The notes below the pieces were generated by a model. It worked only from the letters and a program-made list of their open reading frames with translations, was not told the DNA's origin and ran no database searches. Shown here in pieces: positions 25,946 through 32,864 of a stretch of DNA of 32,864 nt. The position numbers and the translations under genes were made by a program. This DNA comes from Lachnospiraceae bacterium (GTDB lineage: Bacteria > Bacillota > Clostridia > Lachnospirales > Lachnospiraceae): positions 1-32,864 of the forward strand of contig JAGAPO010000049.1 of assembly GCA_017623215.1 (NCBI GenBank), written 5' to 3'. Each line of letters opens with the position of its first letter. Position 1 is the first letter of the stretch.

Positions 25946-26656
25946 ATGGCAAATGTTCCGACTCCCCACAATGGGGCAAAACAGGGAGAGATCGCGAAGA
26001 CTGTACTGATGCCGGGAGATCCGCTGCGCGCGAAGTTTATCGCGGAGCAGTATCTGACGGACGTAACCTGTTTTAATACGGTAAGAAATATGCTTGGTTT
26101 TACCGGAACCTGGAATGGAAAGAGAGTATCCGTCATGGGCGGCGGAATGGGAATTCCGTCCATCGGCATCTATTCTTATGAGCTCTACCATATGTATGAT
26201 GTCGATACGATCATTCGCATTGGTTCGGCGGGAGGAATAGCGGATCATGTTCATCTAAAGGATCTGGTCATCGCGATGGGGGCGTCTACGAATTCCAACT
26301 ACGCAGCACAGTACCGTCTGCCGGGCAATTACGCGCCGATCGCGGATTTTGAACTGGTTAAAAAGGCGTATGAGGCGGCGCAGGCAAAGGGCGTGCACAC
26401 GGCAGTCGGCAATATCCTTTCCTCAGATATTTTTTACGGAGATGACTTCAGCGATAATGATCGCTGGAAGCGCATGGGAATTCTTGCGGTCGAGATGGAG
26501 GCAGCCGGCCTGTATATGAACGCGGCGAGAGCCGGAAAGAAGGCGCTGTGAATCTGCACAATATCAGACCATCTGTACACGGGAGAAGCGCTTTCGGCTG
26601 AAGAACGACAGGTTGGTTTCCGCGATATGATGGAGGTCGCGCTGGAGATTGCGTAA
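25946..26656 (+). pseudogene. deoD: Purine nucleoside phosphorylase DeoD interrupted by an in-frame TGA
   Basis: Read through, the frame encodes 236 residues, the normal DeoD length: TPHNGAKQGEIAKTVLMPGDPLRAKFIAE at the start, RIGSAGGI for phosphate and ribose contacts, and AVEMEAAGLY. Codon 202 is TGA (26549-26551), directly after GKKAL; the same frame then continues as [20 protein letters not shown] and ends at TAA 26654. E. coli has Thr and B. subtilis Ser at this place. The truncated 201-residue product would lack the SDH aspartate (Asp204 in E. coli) that protonates the base and the following conserved Arg, so it should be inactive. Explanations: a nonsense mutation, a sequencing error, or recoding of UGA. 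The promoter and ribosome site are intact. Function if whole: phosphorolysis of purine nucleosides. Confidence 0.9.
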
Positions 26657-26722
26657 CAAAGAACGCAGTTCAGGAAAGGATAATTCCGGGAATTCATGTT
26701 TTATCAACTGATTTTGAGGAAT

Positions 26723-26743
26723 ATCCTGCAATTTTTGCAGGAT
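26723..26743. terminator. Perfect 9-bp hairpin after deoD
   Basis: ATCCTGCAA (26723-26731) and TTGCAGGAT (26735-26743) flank a TTT loop. No T-tract follows, so termination is uncertain. Downstream, an 8-bp direct repeat ATTCTGAT (26742-26749 and 26761-26768) flanks the region where the next gene's promoter should be, with TAGAAT (26768-26773) as the best -10 candidate. Confidence 0.5.
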
Positions 26744-26821
26744 TCTGATTTCGGTCCGGAATTCTGATAGAATGTCAGTAACAGGAAAAAAGCGAAGCAA
26801 TTAGGAGTAGGAGGAATACGG

Positions 26822-28267
26822 ATGCCGAATCAGAGAAAATTAGAAGAGCGCGCCGAGAAATACCGTCAGGAATATATAGCAGCCTTGGAAAGAGCCAATG
26901 CTGCCAGAGAGACAATGGAAGGAAAGCAGGGCAGGCAAAGAAAAAGAGCCTATAATCAGGCGGATAAGCTTGCGAAGAAGGCCGCAGAGGCAAAGAACGC
27001 ATATAAGCTGGCTGCGGGAAGAGCGGACGGAAGCATCAGCAAGGACGAGGAGAGCAGACAGTTCTGGTCCAGAGTCAGACATAGAGGGTATGATTTTGTA
27101 AAATTTTTCGTAGATAAGTTCAGAGCGTCTAATGCCTGCACGAACCTGGATCATCAGGTAGAGCATGACGGGCATAATCTGGTGAATCAGGGGCGTATCT
27201 ATCTTGGCGGAACCAAGCCGATGTTCGAATATCAGGACGCGGCACAGCCGGATAAGAAGTATCTGTTCAAGGAAGCGATTACCTGCGTTGGTACGGAGAA
27301 GCCGGAGGGCGCGCATGTATGCGCGGCGGCATATCAGCTTCAGAAGGCAATTAATCCAAGCTCCGCAATCGAGACCTTTACCCAGATGGATGGAGGCAGA
27401 GTGCTCGGCTCGTTCCAGGAGAAGGTGAACGTGGATGGGAACGCGCAGGATCTGTTCGAGTGGCAGAACCGCCCGGAGGGACAGCGCGGAGCGATTGAAG
27501 AGCACTTAAAGCCGCAGATTTTAAGAGAGCATACGGTTGACTGGCTGATTGGCAACTTTGATACCAAGGGCGAGAATTTCGTGATTGATACAGATGGTCA
27601 TATTCGCGGGATTGATAAAGAGCAGGCCTTCAGCTTCCTGGAGGCGGAAGGTGCGCAGCATATGAGCAGGACCTACCAGCCGAACCCGAATAATACATTA
27701 TATAATGTGATGTTCTCGGAATTTGCGGCAGGCAGGATGGAGCTGGATCTTCAGGAAGTCTGTCAGACAATCGGAAGAGTGGAGCGGCTTGGAAGAGAAG
27801 AGTATCTTGGAATGTTCGATCAGGCTCTGGAAGCAAAGAGCAAAGGCGATGCGGCAAAGAAGGCGCGTCTTGCGGACAGGATGATGGAGCGCAAGGAAGG
27901 ATTGCGCGAAGAATATCGGACCTTCTTCCAGGGGTTAATCGAGGAACGCTATCCGGTGAATACTCCGGATGCAGAGCGGAATGCGCAGAATCAGAGCAGG
28001 AGAGATGAATATCTGGACGCACAAGGCGGCTTTGTATTCCGCGATGAGCCGGAGCGTATGACAGTAAAGCAGCAGAGAGAAACAGCGGCAATGCGGGAAA
28101 ATACAGTGGATCATGAGGTGCAGAGAGAGGCAGTGCAGCCGGTAAGAGAGCGCCTGACGGCAGAAGAAATCAGGGAGTTCACAGGAAGAACACAGGAAGA
28201 ACGGATGCCGAGAACGAGAACAGAAGCAGCTCCGGGACGGCAGAAAAACCCGGAAAAAGGAAGGTAG
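26822..28267 (+). CDS. Unrecognised protein with an atypical kinase-like (PI3/4K/HipA/AFK-type) core
   Basis: 481 residues, no signal peptide or membrane segment; I do not recognise a named family. The first ~75 residues are highly charged and Ala/Lys/Glu-rich, likely coiled coil. The middle resembles an atypical kinase: a Gly-containing strand (IYLGGTKPMFEY, ~127-138), Lys150 in KKYLFKEA as the candidate ATP lysine, a hinge-like GSFQEKV (~196-202), then VDWLIGNFDTKGENFVID with Asp247 and Asn252 in D-x4-N catalytic-loop spacing, and RGIDKEQAF with Asp265 as the metal-binding aspartate. The last ~150 residues are polar and Arg/Gln/Glu-rich. AGGAGG lies 7 nt before the ATG. It sits alone between hairpins, beside nucleoside salvage genes. 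Kinase activity is an inference from motifs; pseudokinase, or a nucleotidyl- or AMP-transferase, are alternatives. Confidence 0.6.
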   Translation: MPNQRKLEERAEKYRQEYIAALERANAARETMEGKQGRQRKRAYNQADKLAKKAAEAKNAYKLAAGRADGSISKDEESRQFWSRVRHRGYDFVKFFVDKFRASNACTNLDHQVEHDGHNLVNQGRIYLGGTKPMFEYQDAAQPDKKYLFKEAITCVGTEKPEGAHVCAAAYQLQKAINPSSAIETFTQMDGGRVLGSFQEKVNVDGNAQDLFEWQNRPEGQRGAIEEHLKPQILREHTVDWLIGNFDTKGENFVIDTDGHIRGIDKEQAFSFLEAEGAQHMSRTYQPNPNNTLYNVMFSEFAAGRMELDLQEVCQTIGRVERLGREEYLGMFDQALEAKSKGDAAKKARLADRMMERKEGLREEYRTFFQGLIEERYPVNTPDAERNAQNQSRRDEYLDAQGGFVFRDEPERMTVKQQRETAAMRENTVDHEVQREAVQPVRERLTAEEIREFTGRTQEERMPRTRTEAAPGRQKNPEKGR

Positions 28268-28300
28268 GTTCGGATAATAAGGGGACACAGAGTATGGCGA

Positions 28301-28325
28301 GGGCGTCTGCGGCAAGCGGACGCCC
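28301..28325 (+). terminator. Hairpin after the kinase-like gene
   Basis: GGGCGTCTGC (28301-28310) pairs with GCGGACGCCC (28316-28325) with one G.T wobble and a 5-nt loop. It is followed by TAAAATAATG rather than a T-run, so it is a weak terminator candidate. Confidence 0.55.
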
Positions 28326-28384
28326 TAAAATAATGGGCGATAAAATAGAGCGGATATGGGAAGAAGGTATCCCATACAAAAAAG

Positions 28385-28413
28385 TTGTATTTTAAAGAAA
28401 ATAAGTTTATAAT
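28385..28413 (+). promoter_or_regulatory. Sigma-A promoter of cdd
   Basis: TTGTAT (28385-28390), 17-nt A/T-rich spacer, TATAAT (28408-28413). Confidence 0.82.
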
Positions 28414-28523
28414 AAAAATACCGGAGACAGACAAACGTCCGTGTCCGGCAACAAGCTGCAGTATAAAGAAGGTTTTGTGGCCGACAGCCCAGTTTGGGGG
28501 TGTCGGCGGAATGGAGGATCATG

Positions 28524-29042
28524 ATGGACAACGAGAAGAGGACAAATGTAGAGAATCCTTTGACCTGCAGGAATGTTGGAGAATTAACCGTGCGGAAGAA
28601 CCTTCCGCCCTCCGACGCTCTAAGTGACCTTACGTGCAGACAGTTGATTCAGGAGGCAATGAACAGTTTAAAATACGCCTATGCGCCGTATTCGAATTTT
28701 AAGGTGGGCGCAGCACTGCTCACAACGAAGAAAACGATCTATACAGGCTGCAATATCGAGAATTCTGCGTATTCGCCTACGATCTGTGCGGAACGAACTG
28801 CGTTCGCAAAGGCGGTCAGCGAGGGAGCGCGCGATTTCGCGGCGATTGCGATTGTGGGAGGAAAGGGCGGAATTCCGATGGATTACTGCCCGCCGTGCGG
28901 AGTGTGCAGACAGGTTATGATGGAATTTTGCGATCCGAAAAAGTTCGTAGTCATCCTGGCGAGATCCGAGGACGATTACTGGGTATACTCGCTGCAGGAT
29001 TTACTCCCGATGGGATTCAGCCCGAAAAATGTGGCGGATTGA
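28524..29042 (+). CDS. cdd: Cytidine deaminase with N-terminal extension
   Basis: 172 residues from ATG 28524; GGAGG (28513-28517) is 6 nt upstream. An adjacent ATG at 28521 and an upstream TTG in frame are less well placed. The deaminase core begins near residue 41 (LIQEAMNSLKYAYAPYSNFKVGAALLT). It has TICAERTA, with Cys88 as a zinc ligand and Glu90 as the proton shuttle, and PPCGVCRQ with Cys125 and Cys128 as the other zinc ligands. It converts cytidine and deoxycytidine to uridine forms in pyrimidine salvage. Typical homotetrameric enzymes are ~130-140 residues, so the ~40-residue leader with two cysteines is extra. It is near deoD, suggesting a nucleoside-salvage neighbourhood. Confidence 0.93.
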   Translation: MDNEKRTNVENPLTCRNVGELTVRKNLPPSDALSDLTCRQLIQEAMNSLKYAYAPYSNFKVGAALLTTKKTIYTGCNIENSAYSPTICAERTAFAKAVSEGARDFAAIAIVGGKGGIPMDYCPPCGVCRQVMMEFCDPKKFVVILARSEDDYWVYSLQDLLPMGFSPKNVAD

Positions 29043-29151
29043 AAAGGAATGGAAAGAAGGCAAAAAGACAGCGGGCGAAAGACAAAAGTGCGGCAGACAG
29101 ATGACAGAATCATGACAGAAAGAATCCGATGCGAAAGGACGCGAAAGAGAT

Positions 29152-30621
29152 ATGAGAGAATGCAGATTTGAAGATATTCAATATTTGAATGTGGAGCTCC
29201 CGGAGGATATTCTGAAGAAAAAATACTTCGGAGACTTTGAAGGAGCGGCGCGCCTGATTGATATCAAGCTTGGGCAGGATATTCCGGATGCACTGCGGCG
29301 CAAACTTCTGGTAGAGAAAGAGATTCTCCACATTCTTCCGAAAGAGTATATCTATTCCTTCGAAGAAGCGATGGAGAAGATTCGAAAGAAGATCCCGGAT
29401 TTTACAGAGGAGGAATTCCGGGAGAGAGAAGAACTCGGAAGAATTGACTGGTTCTATGTGAACGGAGAGGTTCGTTATATTGACAGCTTCCTTGGAACGC
29501 TTCTTAAGACGGACGCCTCGTTAGCGGAACGCGCAAGAAAGGCGGAGGAAGCGAACGCGGACAAGGTGGAGGGCCAAACAGCGGCACCGGTTACGAAGAA
29601 CCTTCTGGATGAAGCGATTGCCAAGATGAAGGAGAAGGGAAGCCTGACCTGTCATTTTAAGATTCGCGGAACCATTCAGATCGGAGAAGAAGCATTTGTT
29701 CCGGGAAAGAAAGTCAAGGCATGGCTCCCGCTTCCGATTGACTGTATCCAGGTGAAGAATCCGAAGGTGATAAAGACGGAGCCGGAGGCGACGTATATCG
29801 CGCCCGAGACCGCGCCGCAGAGAACCGCTTACTTTGAGAAAGTTATGACGGAGAATACCCCGTTCCTGGTAGAATACGAGTATGATAATACGGTGAACTA
29901 TGTGGATCCGAAGCCGGAAGTGGTAGAGGAATATCGAAAAGGAGGAGAAAAGCCGTTCCCTGCATTCGACCCGGAGAAAGACCTTCCCGGACGCGGGGAG
30001 CCGACGCTTGCGGATATCTCCGAGCAGGCTCCGCATATCGTGTTCACTCCCTACATAAGAGCGTTAAAAGATGAGATTGCGGGAGATGAGACGAATCCGC
30101 TGCTGCTTGCAAGACGTTTTTACGATTTCGTGACAACTAAGGTGAAATACTCGTTCATGAGAGAGTATTTTGCGATTGAGAATATTCCGGAGTATGCTGC
30201 GCTTAATAACCGCGCGGACTGCGGAGTTCAGGCACTGCTGTTCATCACGCTCTGCCGCTGTGCCGGAATTCCGGCGAGATGGCAGTCGGGACTCAACGCA
30301 AGACCGGATTCGGTCGGCAGTCACGACTGGGCGATGTTCTATGTCGCGCCATATGGCTGGATGTTCAATGACTGCTCGTTTGGAGGCGGCGCTTACCGCG
30401 CCGGAGCGCTCGAGCGCTGGAACTATTATTTCTGCAACCTCGATCCGTACCGCATGCCGGCGAACTGTATGTTCCAGGCGCAGTTCGACCCGCCGTATGA
30501 GCATATGAGACGCGATCCGTATGATAACCAGAGCGGCGAGATGGAGTATGAGGACCGCGGCCTTCGCTGGTATGAGGTGGATAGGAATAGGGAGATTTTG
30601 GAGGCGTATCTGGTGGAATGA
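29152..30621 (+). CDS. Transglutaminase-like domain protein
   Basis: 489 residues without signal peptide or membrane segment. The C-terminal half has the papain-like transglutaminase core: RRFYDFVTTKVKYSFM, then NRADCGVQALLFITLCRCAGIPARW with Cys357, GSHDWAMFYV with His391, and WMFNDCSFGGG with Asp407, a complete Cys-His-Asp triad. The N-terminal ~280 residues contain a charged helical region and a beta-rich part (LTCHFKIRGTIQIGEEAF...VKAWLPLPID), as in several cytoplasmic bacterial transglutaminase-like proteins. Cleavage of peptide or isopeptide bonds is more likely than cross-linking, but the substrate is unknown. The ribosome site is weak (AAAGGA well upstream). It stands alone between cdd and the BceRS genes. 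Confidence 0.85.
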   Translation: MRECRFEDIQYLNVELPEDILKKKYFGDFEGAARLIDIKLGQDIPDALRRKLLVEKEILHILPKEYIYSFEEAMEKIRKKIPDFTEEEFREREELGRIDWFYVNGEVRYIDSFLGTLLKTDASLAERARKAEEANADKVEGQTAAPVTKNLLDEAIAKMKEKGSLTCHFKIRGTIQIGEEAFVPGKKVKAWLPLPIDCIQVKNPKVIKTEPEATYIAPETAPQRTAYFEKVMTENTPFLVEYEYDNTVNYVDPKPEVVEEYRKGGEKPFPAFDPEKDLPGRGEPTLADISEQAPHIVFTPYIRALKDEIAGDETNPLLLARRFYDFVTTKVKYSFMREYFAIENIPEYAALNNRADCGVQALLFITLCRCAGIPARWQSGLNARPDSVGSHDWAMFYVAPYGWMFNDCSFGGGAYRAGALERWNYYFCNLDPYRMPANCMFQAQFDPPYEHMRRDPYDNQSGEMEYEDRGLRWYEVDRNREILEAYLVE

Positions 30622-30661
30622 TGCAAAGGCATAGCTGCTTTTGAATGACAGGACAAAACGA

Positions 30662-30741
30662 GCAGTCCGCTGCACATACGTGCCCCGCACGCCCTTTCGT
30701 CAGAATCAGGCGTTGTACGGCACGAATGCGCAGCGGACTGC
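30662..30741. repeat. 80-nt nested inverted repeat / structured element
   Basis: GCAGTCCGCTGC (30662-30673) is perfectly complementary to GCAGCGGACTGC (30730-30741). Inside it, with single mismatches, CAT pairs with ATG, CGTGCC (30679-30684) with GGCACG (30719-30724), and ACGCC (30689-30693) with GGCGT (30709-30713), leaving a 15-nt loop. About 26 base pairs form in total. On the - strand GTTTT follows the stem at once; on the + strand a T6 run comes 21 nt later (30762-30767). Confidence 0.75.
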
Positions 30742-30844
30742 GTCTTTAAATAAGATAGCTTTTTTATCCTTATCAACTGTGGCTTTATAAGGGGTAATTC
30801 TCCCCAAATGCGCTACACTAATAGCGTCATAAGGAGGAAGAGAT

Positions 30845-31546
30845 ATGTACCGATTACTGATTATAGAAGACGACAGAGGAATTGCAGAAGCGATCAGGCA
30901 GCAGGCTGAGATGTGGGAGCTTCAGGTCGGGTGCGTGCAGAATTTCCGGAATATCATGGCGGAATTCGCGCAGTTTGACCCGCATATCGTACTGCTGGAC
31001 ATTATGCTACCCTTTTTTAATGGGTATCACTGGTGCGCCGAGATTCGGAAGGTATCGAAGGTGCCGATTATCTTTATATCCTCCGCGTCCGATAATATGA
31101 ATATTATTATGGCTGTGAACATGGGGGCGGATGATTTTATCGCGAAGCCCTTTGATCAGAGCGTGCTGATGGCAAAGATACAGGCGATGCTGCGAAGAAC
31201 CTACGATTTCGGAACGTCGGCGCCGGTACTGGAACACCGGGGCGCGCTGCTGAATACGGGGGATAATACCGTGACCTACCGGGGCGAGAAGCTTGCGCTG
31301 ACAAGGAACGAGTATCGGATTCTTTTGAATCTGATGCAGAATAAGGGAAAAGTGGTGAGCAGGGAAAAGCTGATGGAGCAGCTCTGGGAGACGGACTGCT
31401 TTGTGGATGAGAATACCCTGACTGTAAATGTGGGAAGACTTCGAAAGAAGCTGGATAACGTGGGGCTGAAGGCGTTTATTGAGACCCGATTCGGAGTGGG
31501 ATATCTGATTCCGAATGAGGAGAGCGGGGAGGATTGCGGTGCGTAA
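30845..31546 (+). CDS. OmpR-family response regulator (BceR-like)
   Basis: 233 residues. The receiver domain has LIIEDDRGI, phospho-acceptor Asp52 in IVLLDIMLPFFNGYHW, and the Lys in DDFIAKPFDQ. The C-terminal winged helix (about 130-228) includes LTRNEYRILLNLMQNKGKVVSREKLMEQLW and ends FIETRFGVGYLI, the OmpR/PhoB type. FFNGYHWC in the receiver is typical of the Bce subgroup, which senses cell-wall-active peptide antibiotics with its own ABC transporter. AGGAGG precedes the ATG. The stop overlaps the kinase start by 8 nt. It likely activates the ABC transporter genes starting at 32656. Confidence 0.94.
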   Translation: MYRLLIIEDDRGIAEAIRQQAEMWELQVGCVQNFRNIMAEFAQFDPHIVLLDIMLPFFNGYHWCAEIRKVSKVPIIFISSASDNMNIIMAVNMGADDFIAKPFDQSVLMAKIQAMLRRTYDFGTSAPVLEHRGALLNTGDNTVTYRGEKLALTRNEYRILLNLMQNKGKVVSREKLMEQLWETDCFVDENTLTVNVGRLRKKLDNVGLKAFIETRFGVGYLIPNEESGEDCGA

Positions 31547-32531
31547 AGAATTTCGCTTCTATCTGAGGCAAAAGAGGAGAGCATTCGCAGCGGCAGGGAG
31601 CTTCTGCCTGATTTTTCTTGGAAGCTTTGCCTTGTATCATCTGCCGGTGGCAGCGGTTTTATATCCGGCAGGACTTTGTGTCCTGTTCGGCAGTATTCTG
31701 CTCGGTTTGGATTACCGAAGAGAGCGGAAGAAATATGAGAAGCTTCAGGGCATCCGCGGGCTTTCCGATGTGGTATCGGATGTACTGCCGGATTCGGAGG
31801 GCTTATGTGAGGAAGCATATCAGGAGATTCTGAGGCTTCTTTGTGAGGAACAGAAGGAATATCGCGACGGAATGGAGCACAGGTATTCCGACATGATTGA
31901 TTATTACACGATCTGGGCGCATCAGATTAAGACGCCGATCGCCTCCATGCGACTGACACTGCAGAATGAGGATTCCGCGGCAGCAAGAAGACTGTCCTCG
32001 GATCTGTTTCGGATTGAACAGTACGTGGAGATGGTTCTGATGTTCCTGAGACTGGATTCGGATAGCTCGGATTATGTGATCCGGGAGACGGACCTGGATA
32101 TGATTGTCCGGCAGGCCTTGCGCAAATTTGCCGGCGAATTCATCAGCCGCCGGATCGGCCTGCGCTATGAGCCGCTTGGAATATCGGCGGTTACCGACGA
32201 AAAATGGCTTTCCTTTGTAATCGAGCAGGTGTTATCCAATGCTTTGAAATATACGCCTTCCGGGACGATATTCATTACGCTTGAGCGGCCAAAGACCTTA
32301 TGTATCCGGGATACCGGAATCGGAATCGTGCCGGAGGATCTTCCGCGCATCTTCGAAAAGGGCTACACAGGGTATCACGGGCGCGAGGATAAAAAGGCCA
32401 GCGGGCTCGGATTATATCTTTGCCGGCGAATCTGCACCAATCTGGGGCATCGCATCACGGCGGAATCTGCGCCGGATGTAGGAACGACAATACGGATTGA
32501 TCTGGAGCAGACTGTGCTGAATACCGAGTAG
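31539..32531 (+). CDS. Intramembrane-sensing histidine kinase (BceS-like)
   Basis: 330 residues from GTG 31539, chosen because GGGGAGG (31526-31532) lies 6 nt upstream and the frame overlaps the regulator stop by 8 nt; an ATG at 31515 is possible but lacks a ribosome site. Two closely spaced helices at about 15-35 and 39-57 with almost no external loop are the hallmark of intramembrane-sensing kinases. The dimerisation helix has IWAHQIKTPIASM with His128. ATP-binding motifs are FVIEQVLSNALKYTP, RDTGIGI and SGLGLYL. BceS-type kinases detect antimicrobial peptides only through their partner ABC transporter, which begins immediately downstream. Confidence 0.94.
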   Translation: MRKEFRFYLRQKRRAFAAAGSFCLIFLGSFALYHLPVAAVLYPAGLCVLFGSILLGLDYRRERKKYEKLQGIRGLSDVVSDVLPDSEGLCEEAYQEILRLLCEEQKEYRDGMEHRYSDMIDYYTIWAHQIKTPIASMRLTLQNEDSAAARRLSSDLFRIEQYVEMVLMFLRLDSDSSDYVIRETDLDMIVRQALRKFAGEFISRRIGLRYEPLGISAVTDEKWLSFVIEQVLSNALKYTPSGTIFITLERPKTLCIRDTGIGIVPEDLPRIFEKGYTGYHGREDKKASGLGLYLCRRICTNLGHRITAESAPDVGTTIRIDLEQTVLNTE

Positions 32532-32546
32532 CATGAAACGGCGTTT

Positions 32547-32622
32547 CTTACAAAAATGTTAGATTTCCAGGGGGGATTGTAAGCCGATTCGATGGTGTGT
32601 GCAATCTCCTTTTTGATACAAT
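32547..32622 (+). promoter_or_regulatory. Putative BceR-controlled promoter of the ABC transporter
   Basis: An imperfect inverted repeat CTTACA-AAAA-TGTTAG (32547-32562) is followed by TTGTAAG (32577-32583), the exact complement of the first arm CTTACAA. A TACAAT box (32617-32622) has no good -35. This arrangement suits activation by the adjacent OmpR-type regulator (inference). Confidence 0.45.
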
Positions 32623-32655
32623 AAGTGCAGAAATTGGAAAAGGAGGATTTTTGCA

Positions 32656-32864
32656 ATGAGTATATTGGAAGTGAACGGGTTGAAAAAGGTCTATACAACC
32701 CGTTCCGGCGGTCATAAGGTGGAGGCGTTAAAGAAGGTCTCGTTCCTTGTGGAAGAAGGCGAATACGTGGCGATTATGGGAGAATCCGGATCGGGAAAGA
32801 CAACCCTGCTGAATATTCTTGCTGCGCTTGATAAGCCGACGTCCGGAACGGTGCTGCTTGACGG
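32656..32864 (+). CDS. ABC transporter ATP-binding protein, BceA-like (3' end outside window)
   Basis: The frame from ATG 32656, with AGGAGG at 32641-32646, runs open to the window edge: 69 full codons. It begins [18 protein letters not shown], then [34 protein letters not shown], containing the Walker A motif GESGSGKT, and [16 protein letters not shown]. This is the N-terminus of a LolD/MacB-type ATPase of the BceA group. With the large permease expected next, it would form a transporter that senses and detoxifies cell-wall-targeting peptides such as bacitracin or lantibiotics. The identification rests on the N-terminal quarter and on the BceRS neighbours. Confidence 0.9.
   Translation, partial: MSILEVNGLKKVYTTRSGGHKVEALKKVSFLVEEGEYVAIMGESGSGKTTLLNILAALDKPTSGTVLLD

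Noticed and set aside
26549..26551. TGA in deoD as a confirmed selenocysteine codon
   Set aside because: No convincing SECIS-like stem-loop follows; only a 4-bp stem is visible. Kept as a question, not a call.

Overview
The window looks like a chromosomal segment of a gut-type Clostridia, most likely a Lachnospiraceae. Coding density is high, AGGAGG-type ribosome sites are strong, and the gene families are typical of that group: YesN/YesM two-component pairs, a sugar ABC transporter without its own ATPase, many secretion-less glycosidases, a UPF0251 plus Mrp pair, and a BceRS-type module. The organism is inferred from family content and style, not from a marker gene; there is no rRNA or tRNA here. 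All genes but one are on the + strand.

Layout. 1-868: the end of an XRE-type regulator whose C-terminal half is eight exact 45-bp (15-residue) repeats, each with a Cys at the same position. 997-8573: four glycan genes (GH78-like, SGNH esterase-like, GH36-like, GH95-like), none with a signal peptide, implying cytoplasmic processing of imported oligosaccharides. 8750-10114 (-): a MATE exporter, convergent with GH95 over a strong hairpin. 10418-12772: a small YcxB-like membrane protein and a secreted 5'-nucleotidase with a C-terminal LysM domain. 13004-14708: UPF0251/DUF134 regulator and an Mrp-NifX fusion, behind a TTGACA-16-TATAAT promoter.

15126-24094: a sugar-uptake locus with a YesN-type response regulator, a YesM-type kinase, two permeases, a lipoprotein binding protein and a GH20-like hexosaminidase. 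The regulator pair, the transporter and the GH20 gene each appear to have their own promoter region, separated by hairpins. 24261-25688: a second MATE exporter. 25946-26656: a deoD purine nucleoside phosphorylase with an in-frame TGA just before the catalytic SDH motif. 26822-28267: an unrecognised protein in which I see the active-site pattern of an atypical (PI3/4K, HipA or actin-fragmin-like) kinase. 28524-29042: cytidine deaminase. 29152-30621: a transglutaminase-like protein. 30662-30741: an 80-nt nested inverted repeat. 30845-end: BceR/BceS-like two-component system and the start of a BceA-like ATPase, cut by the window edge.

Most worth following up: the kinase-like protein, the TGA in deoD, the cysteine-ladder regulator, and the structured intergenic elements.
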